Below, in pieces: positions 1 to 9,294 of a stretch of 64,000 nt of DNA (its first letter is position 1; every line of letters starts with the position of its first letter). Origin of the DNA: Streptomyces sp. NBC_01717 (lineage in GTDB: Bacteria; Actinomycetota; Actinomycetes; Streptomycetales; Streptomycetaceae); contig NZ_CP109179.1 of NCBI RefSeq assembly GCF_036248255.1, positions 735,262 to 799,261 of the forward strand. Reading direction: 5' to 3'. Made by a program: the position numbers and the translations under genes. A model generated the notes under the pieces. The model made no database searches, was not told the DNA's origin, and saw nothing but the letters and a program-made list of their open reading frames with translations.

Positions 1-142
1 ATCGGCCACACGACTCACCGTACCAGGGTCAGCAATGTCCCGGACAAGAGGCTTGCAGTTGTAACCAGAGGCTCGTCATTTTCCATGCGCTTCTGCTGCT
101 CATCTCCATGATCGAGGGGGACTTTGTTTTGCGCGCCCATGC

Positions 143-480
143 CGTAATGGCTGTCGTTCTCTCGGCCGGGCACGCTCGCTGCTCTGACCGCGCTCCCGGC
201 CCAGGGGGCCGAATACCTCTGTACTGAAGGTCCGCGGCAGCCAGTACGACGCACCCGGCCCGGACTTCAACAAGGGTTCCTTAGGAGTACCTGACGGTCA
301 AGAACTACTCGTCCGCCACGACCGTCAACCTCAAGGGCTACGTCAAACTCCGTGGCGGCAACGGCGCCGACTCCGACGCCAAGAACGTCGTCTACCGCGA
401 CAACTGCAACTCCATGTGGAACGACGACAAGCACACGATTTACCGCCACAAGCCCTCCGGCAGGGCTTCCGGCATGGTTT
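143..480 (+). pseudogene. Remnant of a secreted lamin-tail-domain-like protein
   Basis: No single frame is open. One frame (about 185-230) reads like the end of a signal peptide (LAALTALPAQGAEY). A different frame from about 285 reads YLTVKNYSSATTVNLKGY, then a Gly/Asn/Asp-rich stretch and a W-N-D-D segment, which resembles the strand pattern of small Streptomyces lamin-tail-domain proteins. At least one frameshift separates the two parts and no intact start or stop remains. The family call rests on pattern memory only, so a decayed unknown exported protein is equally possible. Confidence 0.35.
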
Positions 481-489
481 GGTCGGCGA

Positions 490-729
490 GATGAGCGATC
501 TCACTGCGGACAGCTTCGGCATATGGGTCAGGCTCTCCACGAAACCCGCCGCGAGAGGGCCACCGGCACAGCGGCTTTCTGGTCCTGGCGGTGCATCAAG
601 TCCAGGTCCCGATAGTCTCGGGTCTGTTCGTCGATCAGAGCGTCGATTCCCCATCCCCCACCGATCCACACATCCACCTTCGTCCTTCCGTAACAGAGCC
701 AGGACGAACAACACGTCATCAGCTGTCAT
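490..729 (-). pseudogene. Broken aminoglycoside/lincosamide nucleotidyltransferase-like gene
   Basis: From an ATG at 729 the first frame reads MTADDVLFVLALLRKDEG. A second frame then gives VDVWIGGGWGIDALIDEQT and YRDLDLMHRQDQ, and a third gives AAGFVESLTHMPKL. The GGWGIDAL...TR..DLDL pattern is the nucleotide-binding and metal-binding Asp core of ANT(2'')/LinB-type nucleotidyltransferases, which adenylylate aminoglycosides or lincosamides. Two frameshifts and the loss of the C-terminal half make it non-functional. It sits among other decayed genes with no partner. Confidence 0.6.
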
Positions 730-786
730 CACTCGACGCAGGCCGAAGCGTGTTGCAGAAGGCTTTGAGCCGGGCATTCCCCTCGC

Positions 787-1317
787 ATGGGTGCGGTATT
801 GAGTGCTGAGCCGTTAAGGGTCGAGACGTTCACCGGTCTGCGGATGCGGCAGTTCGACGGGCTGCTGAAAGCTGTCCAGGAACGAGGTGGTGATGGTCCG
901 CGGATCGGTCGTCCGCGGTGCCCGCCGCTGGCGGAACGGGTGCTGACAGTAGCTGTCTATACCGCACGAACCTCACCATGCGGCAGCTCGCACCGCTGTT
1001 CGGGATCTCGCCGGCGACCGTGTGCCGGGTGATCCGGCGACTCGGTCCTCTCCTGGCCATCGAACCGGTCCGACGCCCGACCGATGCCACGGACCGGTTG
1101 TGGATCGTGGACGGCACACTAATCCCGGTGCGTGACCGGCAGGTCGGTGTCTCCAGCTGCGACCGACGGTTCTCGGCGAATGTGCAGGTCATCATCGACG
1201 CGGCCACGAAACTGGTCATCGCCACCGCTCGTCCCGCGCCCGGCAACCGAGCAGACGCCCGGGTATGGAGAGAATCCGGCCTGACCGAACACTGCCAGGA
1301 CGTAACCGTGCACGCTT
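787..1317 (+). pseudogene. IS5-family transposase, frameshifted and truncated
   Basis: The reading starts with an N-terminal segment (ETFTGLRMRQFDGLLKAV) up to about 957 and continues in another frame as YRTNLTMRQLAPLFGIS, a helix-turn-helix, then RLWIVDGTLIPVRDRQ, which carries the first DDE aspartate, then FSANVQVIIDA. One missing base near 960 explains the shift. The frame is cut at 1317 by MITE copy 1, so the remaining catalytic residues are absent. No continuation of the transposase was found on the far side of the MITE, so the 3' half is probably lost. Confidence 0.7.
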
Positions 1318-1320
1318 TCA

Positions 1321-1479
1321 GGCCTGTCCCGTAATCCCTGGCGGGCCCACGACGACAGCTACGGCACCTCGCCGCGTTGTCGGAACGCCCGAATACGCCC
1401 AGTATGAGGACGCACCTCCGCCTTGCGGTGCACCGCATCCGACGCCGCGCGCCGATCCACCAGGGATTACGGACAGCCC
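1321..1479. mobile_element. MITE copy 1 (159 bp, non-coding)
   Basis: The ends are inverted repeats of the form GGCTGTCCCGTAATCC (this copy begins GGCCTGTCCCG and ends with the complement of GGGCTGTCC). It is flanked by a TCA direct repeat at 1318-1320 and 1480-1482, the T-N-A duplication typical of some IS5 subgroups. A second nearly identical 159-bp copy lies at 24540-24698. It encodes no transposase and would need one in trans. It is inserted into the IS5-type pseudogene at its left. Confidence 0.8.
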
Positions 1480-1695
1480 TCAGAAGCGCCCACCCCGGGC
1501 AGCGAACGATTCCCCTCGGGTGGGACAGGACAGGCGAGGCGGGCCAGCTGTGGGGCAAGCCTGCAAGTAATGGTTTCCTGGCGCCTGTAAAGAGGGTGTG
1601 GTGGTGTCGCTTTTGGCCCCAGACGTCGACGCTTAAACGGGTAGCTTCCGATTATGGCGATTGGCCCGGACTCAGAACGGCTGGCCCAGCCTGAG

Positions 1696-1854
1696 ATGTC
1701 TCTGCCGCATCCCGAGATCACGTATATAGGGTGTGCTCGGTGCGGGACTCAGATCGCTGGTCTCGATGGCCGGTACGCGTGTGCGGGTTGCGGCTGGGTC
1801 AACGACTGGTCCGAAGGCCACAGTCCGCTCCCCGAGACCGGGCGCCAGGCGTGA
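1696..1854 (+). CDS. Small zinc-ribbon protein
   Basis: The 52-residue product has two CxxC pairs (CARC and CAGC) about 15 residues apart and ends in a W-V-N-D-W-S-E-G-H segment, so it should fold as a single zinc ribbon. The start ATG at 1696 gives MSLPHPEITYIGC; an upstream in-frame ATG at 1654 would add 14 residues with no better ribosome site. It stands alone in a decayed region. Function is unknown; a small nucleic-acid or protein-binding accessory is possible. Confidence 0.5.
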   Translation: MSLPHPEITYIGCARCGTQIAGLDGRYACAGCGWVNDWSEGHSPLPETGRQA

Positions 1855-2733
1855 ACTTTCCTCTCGCTGCGGGGCTCTGCCGGTCTGGAGCCGAGGTGGG
1901 AAGCATGGCGGCCGGCTGCCCGTGGCACGGGAGACCGGACCAACAAATCCGCGGTTTCGTCGACCCCTCAACTCATTCCACCACCCACTTAACCTAGCGG
2001 TATTGAATCAGAAACGACCTGCCGCATGTCGAACCGAGGAACCGCAGAGCAGCGGAATCGCCAAGGGAATGTGGCATCCGTGGCGGGATTGCTTCGGTCG
2101 AGTCGGTTTGGGATGCGTGAATTCAACAGCCATGCGGACGTGGCCCGTAAGGGCAGTATCGGTGCACTTTTGTGCACAGAGGCTGTACGTCAAATAGACC
2201 TTCGGCCATCGAGACGCACTTGTTAACGTCCCGTTTACTTAAAGCGTTCGCAAAGCGAGGCTAGTGTCTGTGTAAAGTATGGGGGCGACCTCATCCGAAC
2301 GAGGCAACTGCCAAAGGTGATAGGGGAGTAGAGCATGCCGCTACGAGCGTGGCGCTGCTGCCCTGCCTGTTGTCGACCCTCAACTGCATCTGCCGAAACT
2401 GTTTCTGGAAGGTGCGGAAAGCGTGCGGAGTGCCGTCGCCGACTCCAGAGCATCACACAAACGTCGGGGACACATGCTTTGCCGACCGCCAAGGAACTCT
2501 GCTTAAGGGGGCAGATTTCACCGCTTTGGCAGCGTCTGTCTCTGGCGCCTCTCTCCACTGTCCAGGCATCCCTCAAGTCTTCCGACGCCCGGCGCGAGTG
2601 CTGTACGCCTGCGTGACGACAGGTGGTTACTGACACCGACTTCTTTTTTCCTTCTTCTCGCATCAGAAAAGCTCGACTACATACGCCCCCCGTCTGCGAC
2701 GGCAGGCGCCGGGGCGCAATGGAGGACACCCAC
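1855..2733. other. Region without a recognisable gene
   Basis: Open frames here (for example around 2026-2226 and 2335-2633) have poor composition and no recognisable motif, and I see no repeat or RNA gene. The last ~20 bases hold the Shine-Dalgarno sequence of the carbonic anhydrase (GGAGG at 2721-2725). Confidence 0.4.
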
Positions 2734-3342
2734 ATGAAGACCTTCATCGACCACGCCCGCGACTTCCGAACCCGGATCGCCGAACGGTACGAGGAGCGCG
2801 AGCGGTTCGCGCGACTCGCGCACGGCCAGGCACCGCAGGCGCTGTTCATCACCTGCTCCGACTCCAGGGTCATCCCCTCCCTGATCACCGGCGCCCAGCC
2901 GGGCGAACTCTTCGAGCTGCGCACCGCAGGCAACGCTGTACCGGCATACGGCGACGGGCAGGGCCGCCCCGCCAGCGCCGAGGCCGCCACGATCGAATAC
3001 GCGGTCTGCGTGCTCGGCGTCGCCGACATCGTCGTGTGCGGGCACTCGCACTGCGGCGCGGTCGGCGCCAAGGCGCGTGGCGACGACCTCGCCGCCGTCC
3101 CCGCCGTACGCGAGTGGCTGACCGAGCAACTGTCCGACGGACTCCCCGCCGACGACGGCCCGGACGTCGCGGCGGCCGTGCAGCGGCACGTACGGGCGCA
3201 ACTGGCACGGCTGCGCGGCTATCCATGCGTGGCCGAGCGGATCGCGGCCGGGCAGCTGGGCCTGCACGGCTGGTTCTACGAGGTCCACACCGGGCTCGTG
3301 CTCGCGCACGACCCGTCCGTCGACGCCTACCTCCCCCTGTGA
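2734..3342 (+). CDS. Beta-class carbonic anhydrase
   Basis: This cytoplasmic zinc enzyme interconverts CO2 and bicarbonate. The 202-residue product has the beta-class zinc site: C41-S-D-S-R45 (Cys ligand plus the Asp/Arg dyad) and H104...C107 in CGHSHCGA. The length fits the family. The ATG at 2734 is preceded by GGAGG at an 8-base spacing, which decides against the upstream in-frame start. Its stop codon overlaps the start of the SulP transporter (GTGA), so the pair is translationally coupled and should act together in bicarbonate supply. Confidence 0.93.
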   Translation: MKTFIDHARDFRTRIAERYEERERFARLAHGQAPQALFITCSDSRVIPSLITGAQPGELFELRTAGNAVPAYGDGQGRPASAEAATIEYAVCVLGVADIVVCGHSHCGAVGAKARGDDLAAVPAVREWLTEQLSDGLPADDGPDVAAAVQRHVRAQLARLRGYPCVAERIAAGQLGLHGWFYEVHTGLVLAHDPSVDAYLPL

Positions 3343-4820
3343 GCCGCGGCATGCGACCTCTCCATCAAGCGGGCCGGCTGCGCGCGGACTTCACGGCCTC
3401 CCTCGTGGTCTTCCTGGTCGCCCTGCCGTTGTGCGTAGGTGTGGCCGTCGCCTCCGGCGTGCCGGCCGAGCTGGGGCTGATCACCGGCATCGTCGGCGGT
3501 CTGGTGACCGGATCCTTACCGGGCAGCAGCCTGCAGGTGTCCGGCCCGGCGGCCGGGCTGACGGTTCTGGTCTACGAGGCGGTCCACGAGTTCGGGCTCC
3601 CGGCGCTCGGCGTGCTGGTACTGGCCGCGGGCGTGCTACAGCTGGCCATGGGCGCGCTGCGGCTCGGCCGCTGGTTCCGGGCGATCTCCGTGGCCGTCGT
3701 GCAGGGCATGCTCGCAGGCATCGGACTCGTACTGATCGCCGGGCAGGTGTACGCACTGGCCGACGCCAAGGCGCCCGCCAGCGGCTCGGCCAAGATCGCC
3801 GGAATGCCGGGTCTGGTCACCGCCACCGCCGGGTCGGGGACCGCCCTGACCGCGCTCGCCATCGGCGGCGGGACAGTCGCCGTGCTCGTGCTCTGGCCAA
3901 GGATTCCCGGCGCCGCCCGGCTGCTGCCGGGCCCTCTGGCGGCGGTCGCGCTGGCCACCGGGGCGGCCGTCCTGTTCGGCCTGCCAGTCGCCCGTGTCGA
4001 GGTCAAGGGCCTGCTGGAGGCCGTACAGGCGCCGGGCGGCCCGCCGTTCGCGCAGCTGGCGAGTCTGCCGGTGATCGGCACGGTGCTGGCCTTCACGCTG
4101 ATCGCCTCCGCCGAGAGCCTGTTCAGTGCGGCCGCAGTTGACCGGCTGCACGACGGGCCACGTACGGACTACGACAAGGAGCTGATGGCCCAGGGCGCGG
4201 GCAACGCCGTCTGCGGGGCGCTCGGGGCCCTACCGATGACCGCAGTGATCGTGCGGAGCGCCGCCAACGTCCAGGCCGGGGCCCACACGAAGTGGTCGCG
4301 GGTGCTGCACGGCATGTGGCTGCTGCTATTCGCTGCGCTGCTGCCTGGCGCGCTCGGGGTAATCCCGGTAGCGACGCTGGCAGGGGTGCTGGTGCACGCG
4401 GGGTGGAAGCTCGTCCCGGTCAAGGATCTGGTGACGCTATGGCGCGAGCACCGGGGCGAGGCGGTCGTCCTCGTGGTGACGGCGGTGGCGATCGTGGCCG
4501 CCAACATGTTCGAGGGCGTGCTGATCGGTCTGCTGATGGCAGTGATCAAGACAGCGTGGGAAACCTCGCACACGCATGTCGAGATCGACGACAAGGACGG
4601 AGGCCCCATCGTCGTGCACATCCTCGGCAACGCCACCTTCCTGCGGCTGCCGAAGTTGCTGGACCAGCTGGAGTCGCTGCCGCGCGACCGCGCCATGGAG
4701 CTGGACCTGCGGCGCTTGCGGCATCTGGACCAGGCCTGCGGCATGGCACTTGTCGGCTGGGCCGAGCGGCACAACGCGGAGGGAGTGACGCCGGTGAGAG
4801 TACAGCGAATGCCAGCCTGA
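3339..4820 (+). CDS. SulP-family anion (probably bicarbonate) transporter
   Basis: The product is a multi-spanning membrane protein of about 493 residues (489 from the ATG at 3351). It has the SulP N-terminus (a polar stretch, then LPLCVGVAVASGVP), conserved GIVGG and PGSSLQVSGPAAG segments (the quasi-helix substrate site), about ten further hydrophobic spans and a short C-terminal cytoplasmic STAS-like part (MELDLRRLRHLDQACGMAL). SulP proteins move sulfate, bicarbonate or related anions. Coupling to a carbonic anhydrase by a 4-base overlap points to bicarbonate. The GTG at 3339 and the ATG at 3351 are both usable. Confidence 0.9.
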   Translation: MSRGMRPLHQAGRLRADFTASLVVFLVALPLCVGVAVASGVPAELGLITGIVGGLVTGSLPGSSLQVSGPAAGLTVLVYEAVHEFGLPALGVLVLAAGVLQLAMGALRLGRWFRAISVAVVQGMLAGIGLVLIAGQVYALADAKAPASGSAKIAGMPGLVTATAGSGTALTALAIGGGTVAVLVLWPRIPGAARLLPGPLAAVALATGAAVLFGLPVARVEVKGLLEAVQAPGGPPFAQLASLPVIGTVLAFTLIASAESLFSAAAVDRLHDGPRTDYDKELMAQGAGNAVCGALGALPMTAVIVRSAANVQAGAHTKWSRVLHGMWLLLFAALLPGALGVIPVATLAGVLVHAGWKLVPVKDLVTLWREHRGEAVVLVVTAVAIVAANMFEGVLIGLLMAVIKTAWETSHTHVEIDDKDGGPIVVHILGNATFLRLPKLLDQLESLPRDRAMELDLRRLRHLDQACGMALVGWAERHNAEGVTPVRVQRMPA

Positions 4821-4848
4821 CCTGTTGCGGCATGTAAGTTCCTGAGGC

Positions 4849-4882
4849 GGCCCGGCCCCGGCCCTAACACCGGTTCCGGGCC
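4849..4882 (+). terminator. Possible terminator after the SulP gene
   Basis: A 7-bp inverted repeat, GGCCCGG (4849-4855) and CCGGGCC (4876-4882), lies 28 bases after the SulP stop. It has a 20-base loop and no T-run, so it is a weak candidate. Confidence 0.3.
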
Positions 4883-4919
4883 TGCTCAAGGTCATGTGAT
4901 CCTGCGTCCGCCTCTGCCG

Positions 4920-5278
4920 ACTGCAGGGTGCAGGTCCTTGCGGTGGGCGAGGCGGGTCGGCGAGCTCCCTCGCGCGGCGGGGGCTGGACAGCGCGCGGGA
5001 CTACGCCGCCCCGAAGCTGATCTGCGCGTGGCCGTCGCCGTCGGCGATGTACACCACGGCCTCGCCGTCCAGGATCACGCCGGGCGGGAGACTCATGGCG
5101 TCCAGGGCGAGATCCATCCAGCGCTGACGTCACGGCCGCTCCGACTGCAGTCGGACGTTATCCCGGTGCGCCACAGCACAGTCCGGTGGGCTTCGACCTT
5201 GATCTCATACGCCCACGGCCCGATCGGCAGCTGCGGCACGGGCCGCGCTGAGGGACCGGGCCCTGCAGTGAAATTCAC
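4920..5278 (-). pseudogene. N-terminal remnant of an ATP-dependent DNA ligase
   Basis: One frame reads LPIGPWAYEIKVEAHRTVLW, the YExK(x)DG-type adenylation motif that contains the catalytic lysine, although the usual D-G after the lysine is altered. Another frame continues with MDLALDAMSLPPGVILDGEA, then VVYIADGDGHAQISFGAA, matching the LDGE motif of LigD/LigC-type ligases. A frameshift lies near 5130 and everything after the LDGE region is missing. It is a decayed fragment with no repair partner nearby. Confidence 0.6.
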
Positions 5279-5317
5279 CCTGCGCCGTCAACTCGCCAGC
5301 GGGCAGCGTCCCGGGCT

Positions 5318-5868
5318 ATGCACATCGATCTCGACACCGCTCAGGCGTGGGAGCGGCTGCGAGCCGGCCGCTGGAATCCACCGGGCAGAGCCGACGCCGG
5401 CTCCCGCCGCAAGCTACGCGGCAGACCTCGAACAGGCGGAGCAGACGTTCCGGGCCGCCGCCGCTAGGAACCGCGACCCGTCCCATGCAGGTCTTCTACG
5501 GCCTCACCCAGGCCGGCCGCGCCATTGCGGCCGCCGCGGTGACCCTCAAGGGCCAAGACTGGAACCTCGCCTCCCACGGTATCAAGGCCACAGGGTTCCA
5601 CCTGCCCTTCCCCGACATCGAGATCCGCACCGACCAGCCCGGCACCCAGGACAGTTTCGTGAAGGTCAGCGAAGTCCTCGACTCCCCGGTGTGGCAGAGG
5701 GACCCGGTGCGCTCGGAGGACGTGTGGGCCTCTTGCCCCCGAACCACCGCTACCCCCTCACCGCCAGAGATCGGCTCACTCCGCTGTACGCGGACGAAAT
5801 GAGTCTGGGCACGCACGAGCGCTCTCTGCTGAGCGTCCACGTGTGCTACTTCCCCAACCGGTCATCGA
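5318..5868 (+). pseudogene. Decayed YaaC-like protein gene
   Basis: Pieces in different frames line up in order: AQAWERLRAGRWNPPGRAD from a start near 5318, then SYAADLEQAEQTFRAAAAR, then FYGLTQAGRAIAAAAVTLKG with SFVKVSEVLDSPVW, and finally NHRYPLTARDRLTPLYADE. This is the pattern of the YaaC-like family common in Streptomyces. At least three frame changes are needed. The 3' end overlaps the convergent gene at 5846-7315. Confidence 0.55.
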
Positions 5869-7315
5869 CGCCGGCACCCGCGGTGTGCTCGGAGACCAGG
5901 GCTGCGATGGCCAGGTGGGTCTCATCGTGGCATTCACGGCGGGCGAGGGACCGCTGGAAGGGCAGCCACTGCTGGTGCTCTGCGTTCGAGTGCTCGACGC
6001 AGATTCGCTCGGAGGACTGCTGCTTGCGGGCATCCTTCCAGGCGGTGATCTCCTTGGCCGGGGCGTCTTTCTGCTGTACAGGGGTGGTGGGCTGGCTCTC
6101 GGCGTTGTGGGCAGGGACAGGCGGGTCCAGAAGCGCCCGGGCACGCTTGGAGCTGAGACTGAGGCGCTGCAGGGCTTGAGCCCGGCCCAGGCCGAGACGA
6201 GTGAGGAATTCGATTTCATAACGCAGTAGTTCAGGTGTCCATACCCGGGTTTGTCTGTGTGTGCGAGTGCCGGACGGGAATTCGGCGGGATGGTCGATGG
6301 TGTGCTCTTCCCAGGCCAGTGGTGGCGCCCAGCCCTTGTCTGCAGCGCGCCTGCGCCCTGTGACGGAGGGGCCGGGGCGATGGGACAGTTCGCTCCAGGC
6401 TGCCAGGACCGAGCTCCGTTGAATCGAGGTAGATCTCTGGGTGCGGAGCAGATCGCACAGGGACCTGGGTGTGGTGCCCCCGGCCCGGCCGATGGATGCC
6501 AGGGTCCAGCCGAGAGCGCACAGGGCCTGGACACGTCGTATCAAGCCGGTGGTGGTGACGCCTGCGTGGCGAGGGAAGGCTGGTGCCGGCAGATCGGTCA
6601 CTGCCAGCACTCGTGCCGCGATGTTGCGGTTGATACCGCGCGCGGGGTCTTGGGCGTGGTCGGCGAGAGCGGCGGCAAGGGTGGAAGGATTGACGCCTGC
6701 GGTCCGGGCGATGAGCGCGAGGCCAGCACCGTCGTAACGCAGTTGGAGATGGCGTACATGGGTGGCGACGGGTGCGGCATCGACAGTGTCACAGCGCCGC
6801 GCTTGTCCTTCGGGGAGAGGAGCGCCGCTGCCAAGGGCGAGGAGCCGATCGGCGGCCGAGGCCTGGATGCGGCGGGAGCGCCCGGCCTCCACGTCTTTGA
6901 GCGCCGCTGCCAGCGTGCTCGGTGTCATCCCCGCTGCCCGCGCCAGCACGGACATCGACAAGCCAGGGTGGGACGTCATCAGGTGGCGGATGTGCCGCAT
7001 TGCGGGAGCAGCGTCGGTGGACCGGCCACCGTATCCGCATCCGGGCTGCGGCAGATCGGCCACCCCGACCGCCAGCAGCCTGTCCGCCAGCACGCGCGAG
7101 ACCGCCCGACCTTCACCACCACCGCGAGCCGCATCATGCAACAGCGACTTCACCGTCGAAGCGGCCACGCCAGCACACCGCGCGACCGCCGCCACCGACA
7201 CGTCCGGACGCTGCTCCAGCAGACCCTGGACATGAACGAACACCGGCCGCGCGCTGACGCGACCGTTACCCGAGGCAGGGATGGAAGCCAAAGAGTTAAC
7301 CAGTTCGTGGGACAC
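5846..7315 (-). CDS. Protein with four helix-turn-helix-like repeats, unknown function
   Basis: This is an open frame of 489 residues from a GTG at 7315. Its main feature is a repeated unit of about 60-70 residues, each ending in an HTH-like recognition segment: ARCAGVAASTVKSLLHD, ARAAGMTPSTLAAALKD, ARTAGVNPSTLAAALADH and GRAGGTTPRSLCDLLRT. Each unit also begins with a stretch like HIRHLMTSHPGLSMSVL. The C-terminal third is charged and carries a fifth, weaker helical segment (LGRAQALQRLSLSSKRARAL). It looks like a multi-site DNA-binding protein. No catalytic motif and no operon partner were seen. It is intact in an otherwise decayed stretch, which suggests selection. Confidence 0.65.
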   Translation of the reverse strand: MSHELVNSLASIPASGNGRVSARPVFVHVQGLLEQRPDVSVAAVARCAGVAASTVKSLLHDAARGGGEGRAVSRVLADRLLAVGVADLPQPGCGYGGRSTDAAPAMRHIRHLMTSHPGLSMSVLARAAGMTPSTLAAALKDVEAGRSRRIQASAADRLLALGSGAPLPEGQARRCDTVDAAPVATHVRHLQLRYDGAGLALIARTAGVNPSTLAAALADHAQDPARGINRNIAARVLAVTDLPAPAFPRHAGVTTTGLIRRVQALCALGWTLASIGRAGGTTPRSLCDLLRTQRSTSIQRSSVLAAWSELSHRPGPSVTGRRRAADKGWAPPLAWEEHTIDHPAEFPSGTRTHRQTRVWTPELLRYEIEFLTRLGLGRAQALQRLSLSSKRARALLDPPVPAHNAESQPTTPVQQKDAPAKEITAWKDARKQQSSERICVEHSNAEHQQWLPFQRSLARRECHDETHLAIAALVSEHTAGAGVDDRLGK

Positions 7316-7496
7316 GGGAGCAGCCAGGCATGGGCGCGGGCACTCTTCGCCCGCCGCGCGGCACTCACCGGCCCGACTTTACACAGCGGATCCGCCGACT
7401 GCGGCGGGGATACCACCCGTTCAGCGGCGATGTACTCCTGCCGTCGCTGATAGAGGGCGGGGATTGTGATCGGGCGGGTGCGTGGTGGGTTGTGCG

Positions 7497-8031
7497 TCAT
7501 CGAGGCAGGACAGGCGCGATCGGTACGGGTTGGCCTCGTGCCGCCTCAAGGAGACGGGGCTCGTCTCCACTAGCCAGGGACCCCGCTGCGTCGCATTCTT
7601 TGCATGCTGTTGTGCGAGGCTGGCCAAGCCCGGTGAGGGCCTGTTCCCGGTTCAGCCTCTGTCCGCCGGGTGCGCAGCCGATGACGTGGACGAGCGTGGC
7701 GCCTGGATGGCCAGGTCGATGTGGCAGATGGTGAACCATCCAGGCCGGCTCCACATTCCTGGTCAGGACGCTGGCTGCCGAGGACAGGCGATAGTGGGTA
7801 CCTGCCCGAAGGAGACACCCAGAACAGGCGTGCTTGCGCGGGACTTATCCAGGCCCGATGCTCGACCGGTTCCACACCATCGCTCGCGCTGCCCGGCCAC
7901 ATCATGACGCCGATGTGATATCGCCAGCCGTCCCGCACCTGCCGACGGGCATGAAGCCGCGCTCGTAGCTCCTGGCTATCTGGCAGCACGACAACAATGG
8001 GCGGCGGCTGAGGGCTCTCGTCCTGGTTCAC
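7497..8031 (-). pseudogene. DUF6233-like gene, frameshifted
   Basis: From the GTG at 8031 the first frame gives a typical DUF6233 N-terminus (PPIVVVLPDSQELRARLHAR, then VRDGWRYHIGVMMW and a V-E-P-V-E-H-R segment). Around 7750 the homologous reading moves to another frame with WMVHHLPHRPGHPGATLVHV and CKECDAAGSL. The gene therefore needs one correction to be intact. The family is a Streptomyces protein of unknown role, often present in many plasmid and arm copies. Its start overlaps the stop of the small upstream gene (GTGA). Confidence 0.6.
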
Positions 8032-8153
8032 ACGGTCACACCGCCGTCAACGATGACCAGGGCCCCTGATGGGCAGCTGATCTCTCCGAGCCTGAAGATC
8101 TCTTCCATGGCGCGCGAGTCTACGATCGCCCCTCCGGCCGCCAGCATGCGCAT
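8028..8153 (-). CDS. 41-residue protein coupled to the DUF6233 gene
   Basis: An ATG at 8153 opens MRMLAAGGAIVDSRAMEEIF and continues through LGEISCPSGALVIVDGGV to a TGA that overlaps the GTG of the DUF6233 gene. Composition and codon choice are gene-like and the coupling supports translation. It has no recognised domain; its single Cys-Pro lies in a loop between predicted strands. It was found from the overlap, not from length. Confidence 0.45.
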   Translation of the reverse strand: MRMLAAGGAIVDSRAMEEIFRLGEISCPSGALVIVDGGVTV

Positions 8154-8449
8154 CAGGACGATCCCGAGACATGAATGCCCGGGCTTGAGTGAGACGCATC
8201 GGCTCTCAGTGTCTCAGCCGAGTCCGGGCACTGCAGGTCAGGGCCCTGTCACGCCCGAACTTATCTGAGACAGGACACCTGCGCTTTGCTGGACACCTAC
8301 TACTCATCTGCGCGTCGCACCGAGTGATTCATGCCTGATGCAGCAACAACTCTGCTATGCACCGGCGAGGGTCTCTGGCGCCGCTTGTTGCCGCAGCTAG
8401 GCTCGGTGACATCAAGCGTTGGATCACGATCAGGTTGGTGCAGTTGAGC

Positions 8450-8962
8450 ATGGCCGACGTTCGCGACGCATCCTCAGAAGACCTGGGGGCCTACCTGACA
8501 ACCGCCGAGTGCGCGGAGGCTCGCATCGCCTCCGAGATCCTCGGACCGATCCTGCAGCGCCAGTTCAGTAGACGGCTCAGCTACCTGCGCCGGCACTTTG
8601 ACGACCGTCCTCGGAAGGCCCGCGAGATGCGTGCCTGGCTTCCGGCGCTTGATCCTTGTCGGCTACGCCGCTTCGCTGAACTGTCCGCCTTCGAGGCCGC
8701 AGCGCCGCACATCAACCCAGACACCGACTTCAGTGACTGGCAGTTTGGATGGAACCTCCTTCGCGTCTACCCCGGAGAACCTCCCCAGCAGTACCGGCCT
8801 GTTGCTGACCAACTGCGGACTCTCGGCCTGGTTGCCCGCCGCCGCAGCGCCTCCGGCGACCTGCCATCGCCAGTCCCCGCACAGCATCCGCCATCGCCTC
8901 GAATCGGCCGAGCCCGACGTGTGGCTTCCCGGCCGACAACCACCCTGGCCTCAAGCGATTGA
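8450..8962 (+). CDS. Hypothetical protein
   Basis: A 170-residue frame from the ATG at 8450 (a further in-frame ATG at 8357 would add 31 residues). The N-terminal two thirds are helical and charged (EDLGAYLTTAECAEARIASE, then RLSYLRRHFDDRPRKAREM). The last ~30 residues are Arg/Pro-rich and may be out of the original frame. No motif was recognised, and there is no operon partner. Confidence 0.35.
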   Translation: MADVRDASSEDLGAYLTTAECAEARIASEILGPILQRQFSRRLSYLRRHFDDRPRKAREMRAWLPALDPCRLRRFAELSAFEAAAPHINPDTDFSDWQFGWNLLRVYPGEPPQQYRPVADQLRTLGLVARRRSASGDLPSPVPAQHPPSPRIGRARRVASRPTTTLASSD

Positions 8963-9071
8963 GATGAAGCCGGGGGAGCGGACGACACACCGACAGCGAC
9001 GGTCCTTGGCGTTGGTTGAGGACACCACGACTCGCTGAGCGGTGCTGCTGCGCAGTATTCGCACGACGTTG

Positions 9072-9170
9072 TCAGTCGTCGCCGTAGAGGGTGCGGATCA
9101 CCTCGTTCCACTGCTCGGGCCGGGTCGCCTCGCAGCCAGGGCAGCACCGTCGGCTGATCTGCTCCCGCTG
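9072..9170 (-). pseudogene. C-terminal scrap of a small Cys-containing protein
   Basis: The frame ends ...RRCCPGCEATRPEQWNEVI, R-T-L-Y-G-D-D, stop at 9072. The CxxC and the clean end look like the tail of a small zinc-binding protein, but no start fits upstream. The rest of 8963-9294 shows nothing else. Confidence 0.25.
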
Positions 9171-9294
9171 AACGAAGGGGGACTGGGAGGAGCGGACTTG
9201 GTACACGCCCACGAGCAGGAGCAATAGTCAAGAGTTGTGTGGATCACCTGGGAACCATGAGGAACGGAGCCGAAGGTTCCGGTACAGGTGACGG

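Noticed and set aside
4896..6179. A 427-codon plus-strand frame
   Set aside because: It strings together bits of the ligase antisense, the YaaC remnant and the antisense of the multi-HTH gene; only short parts resemble YaaC.
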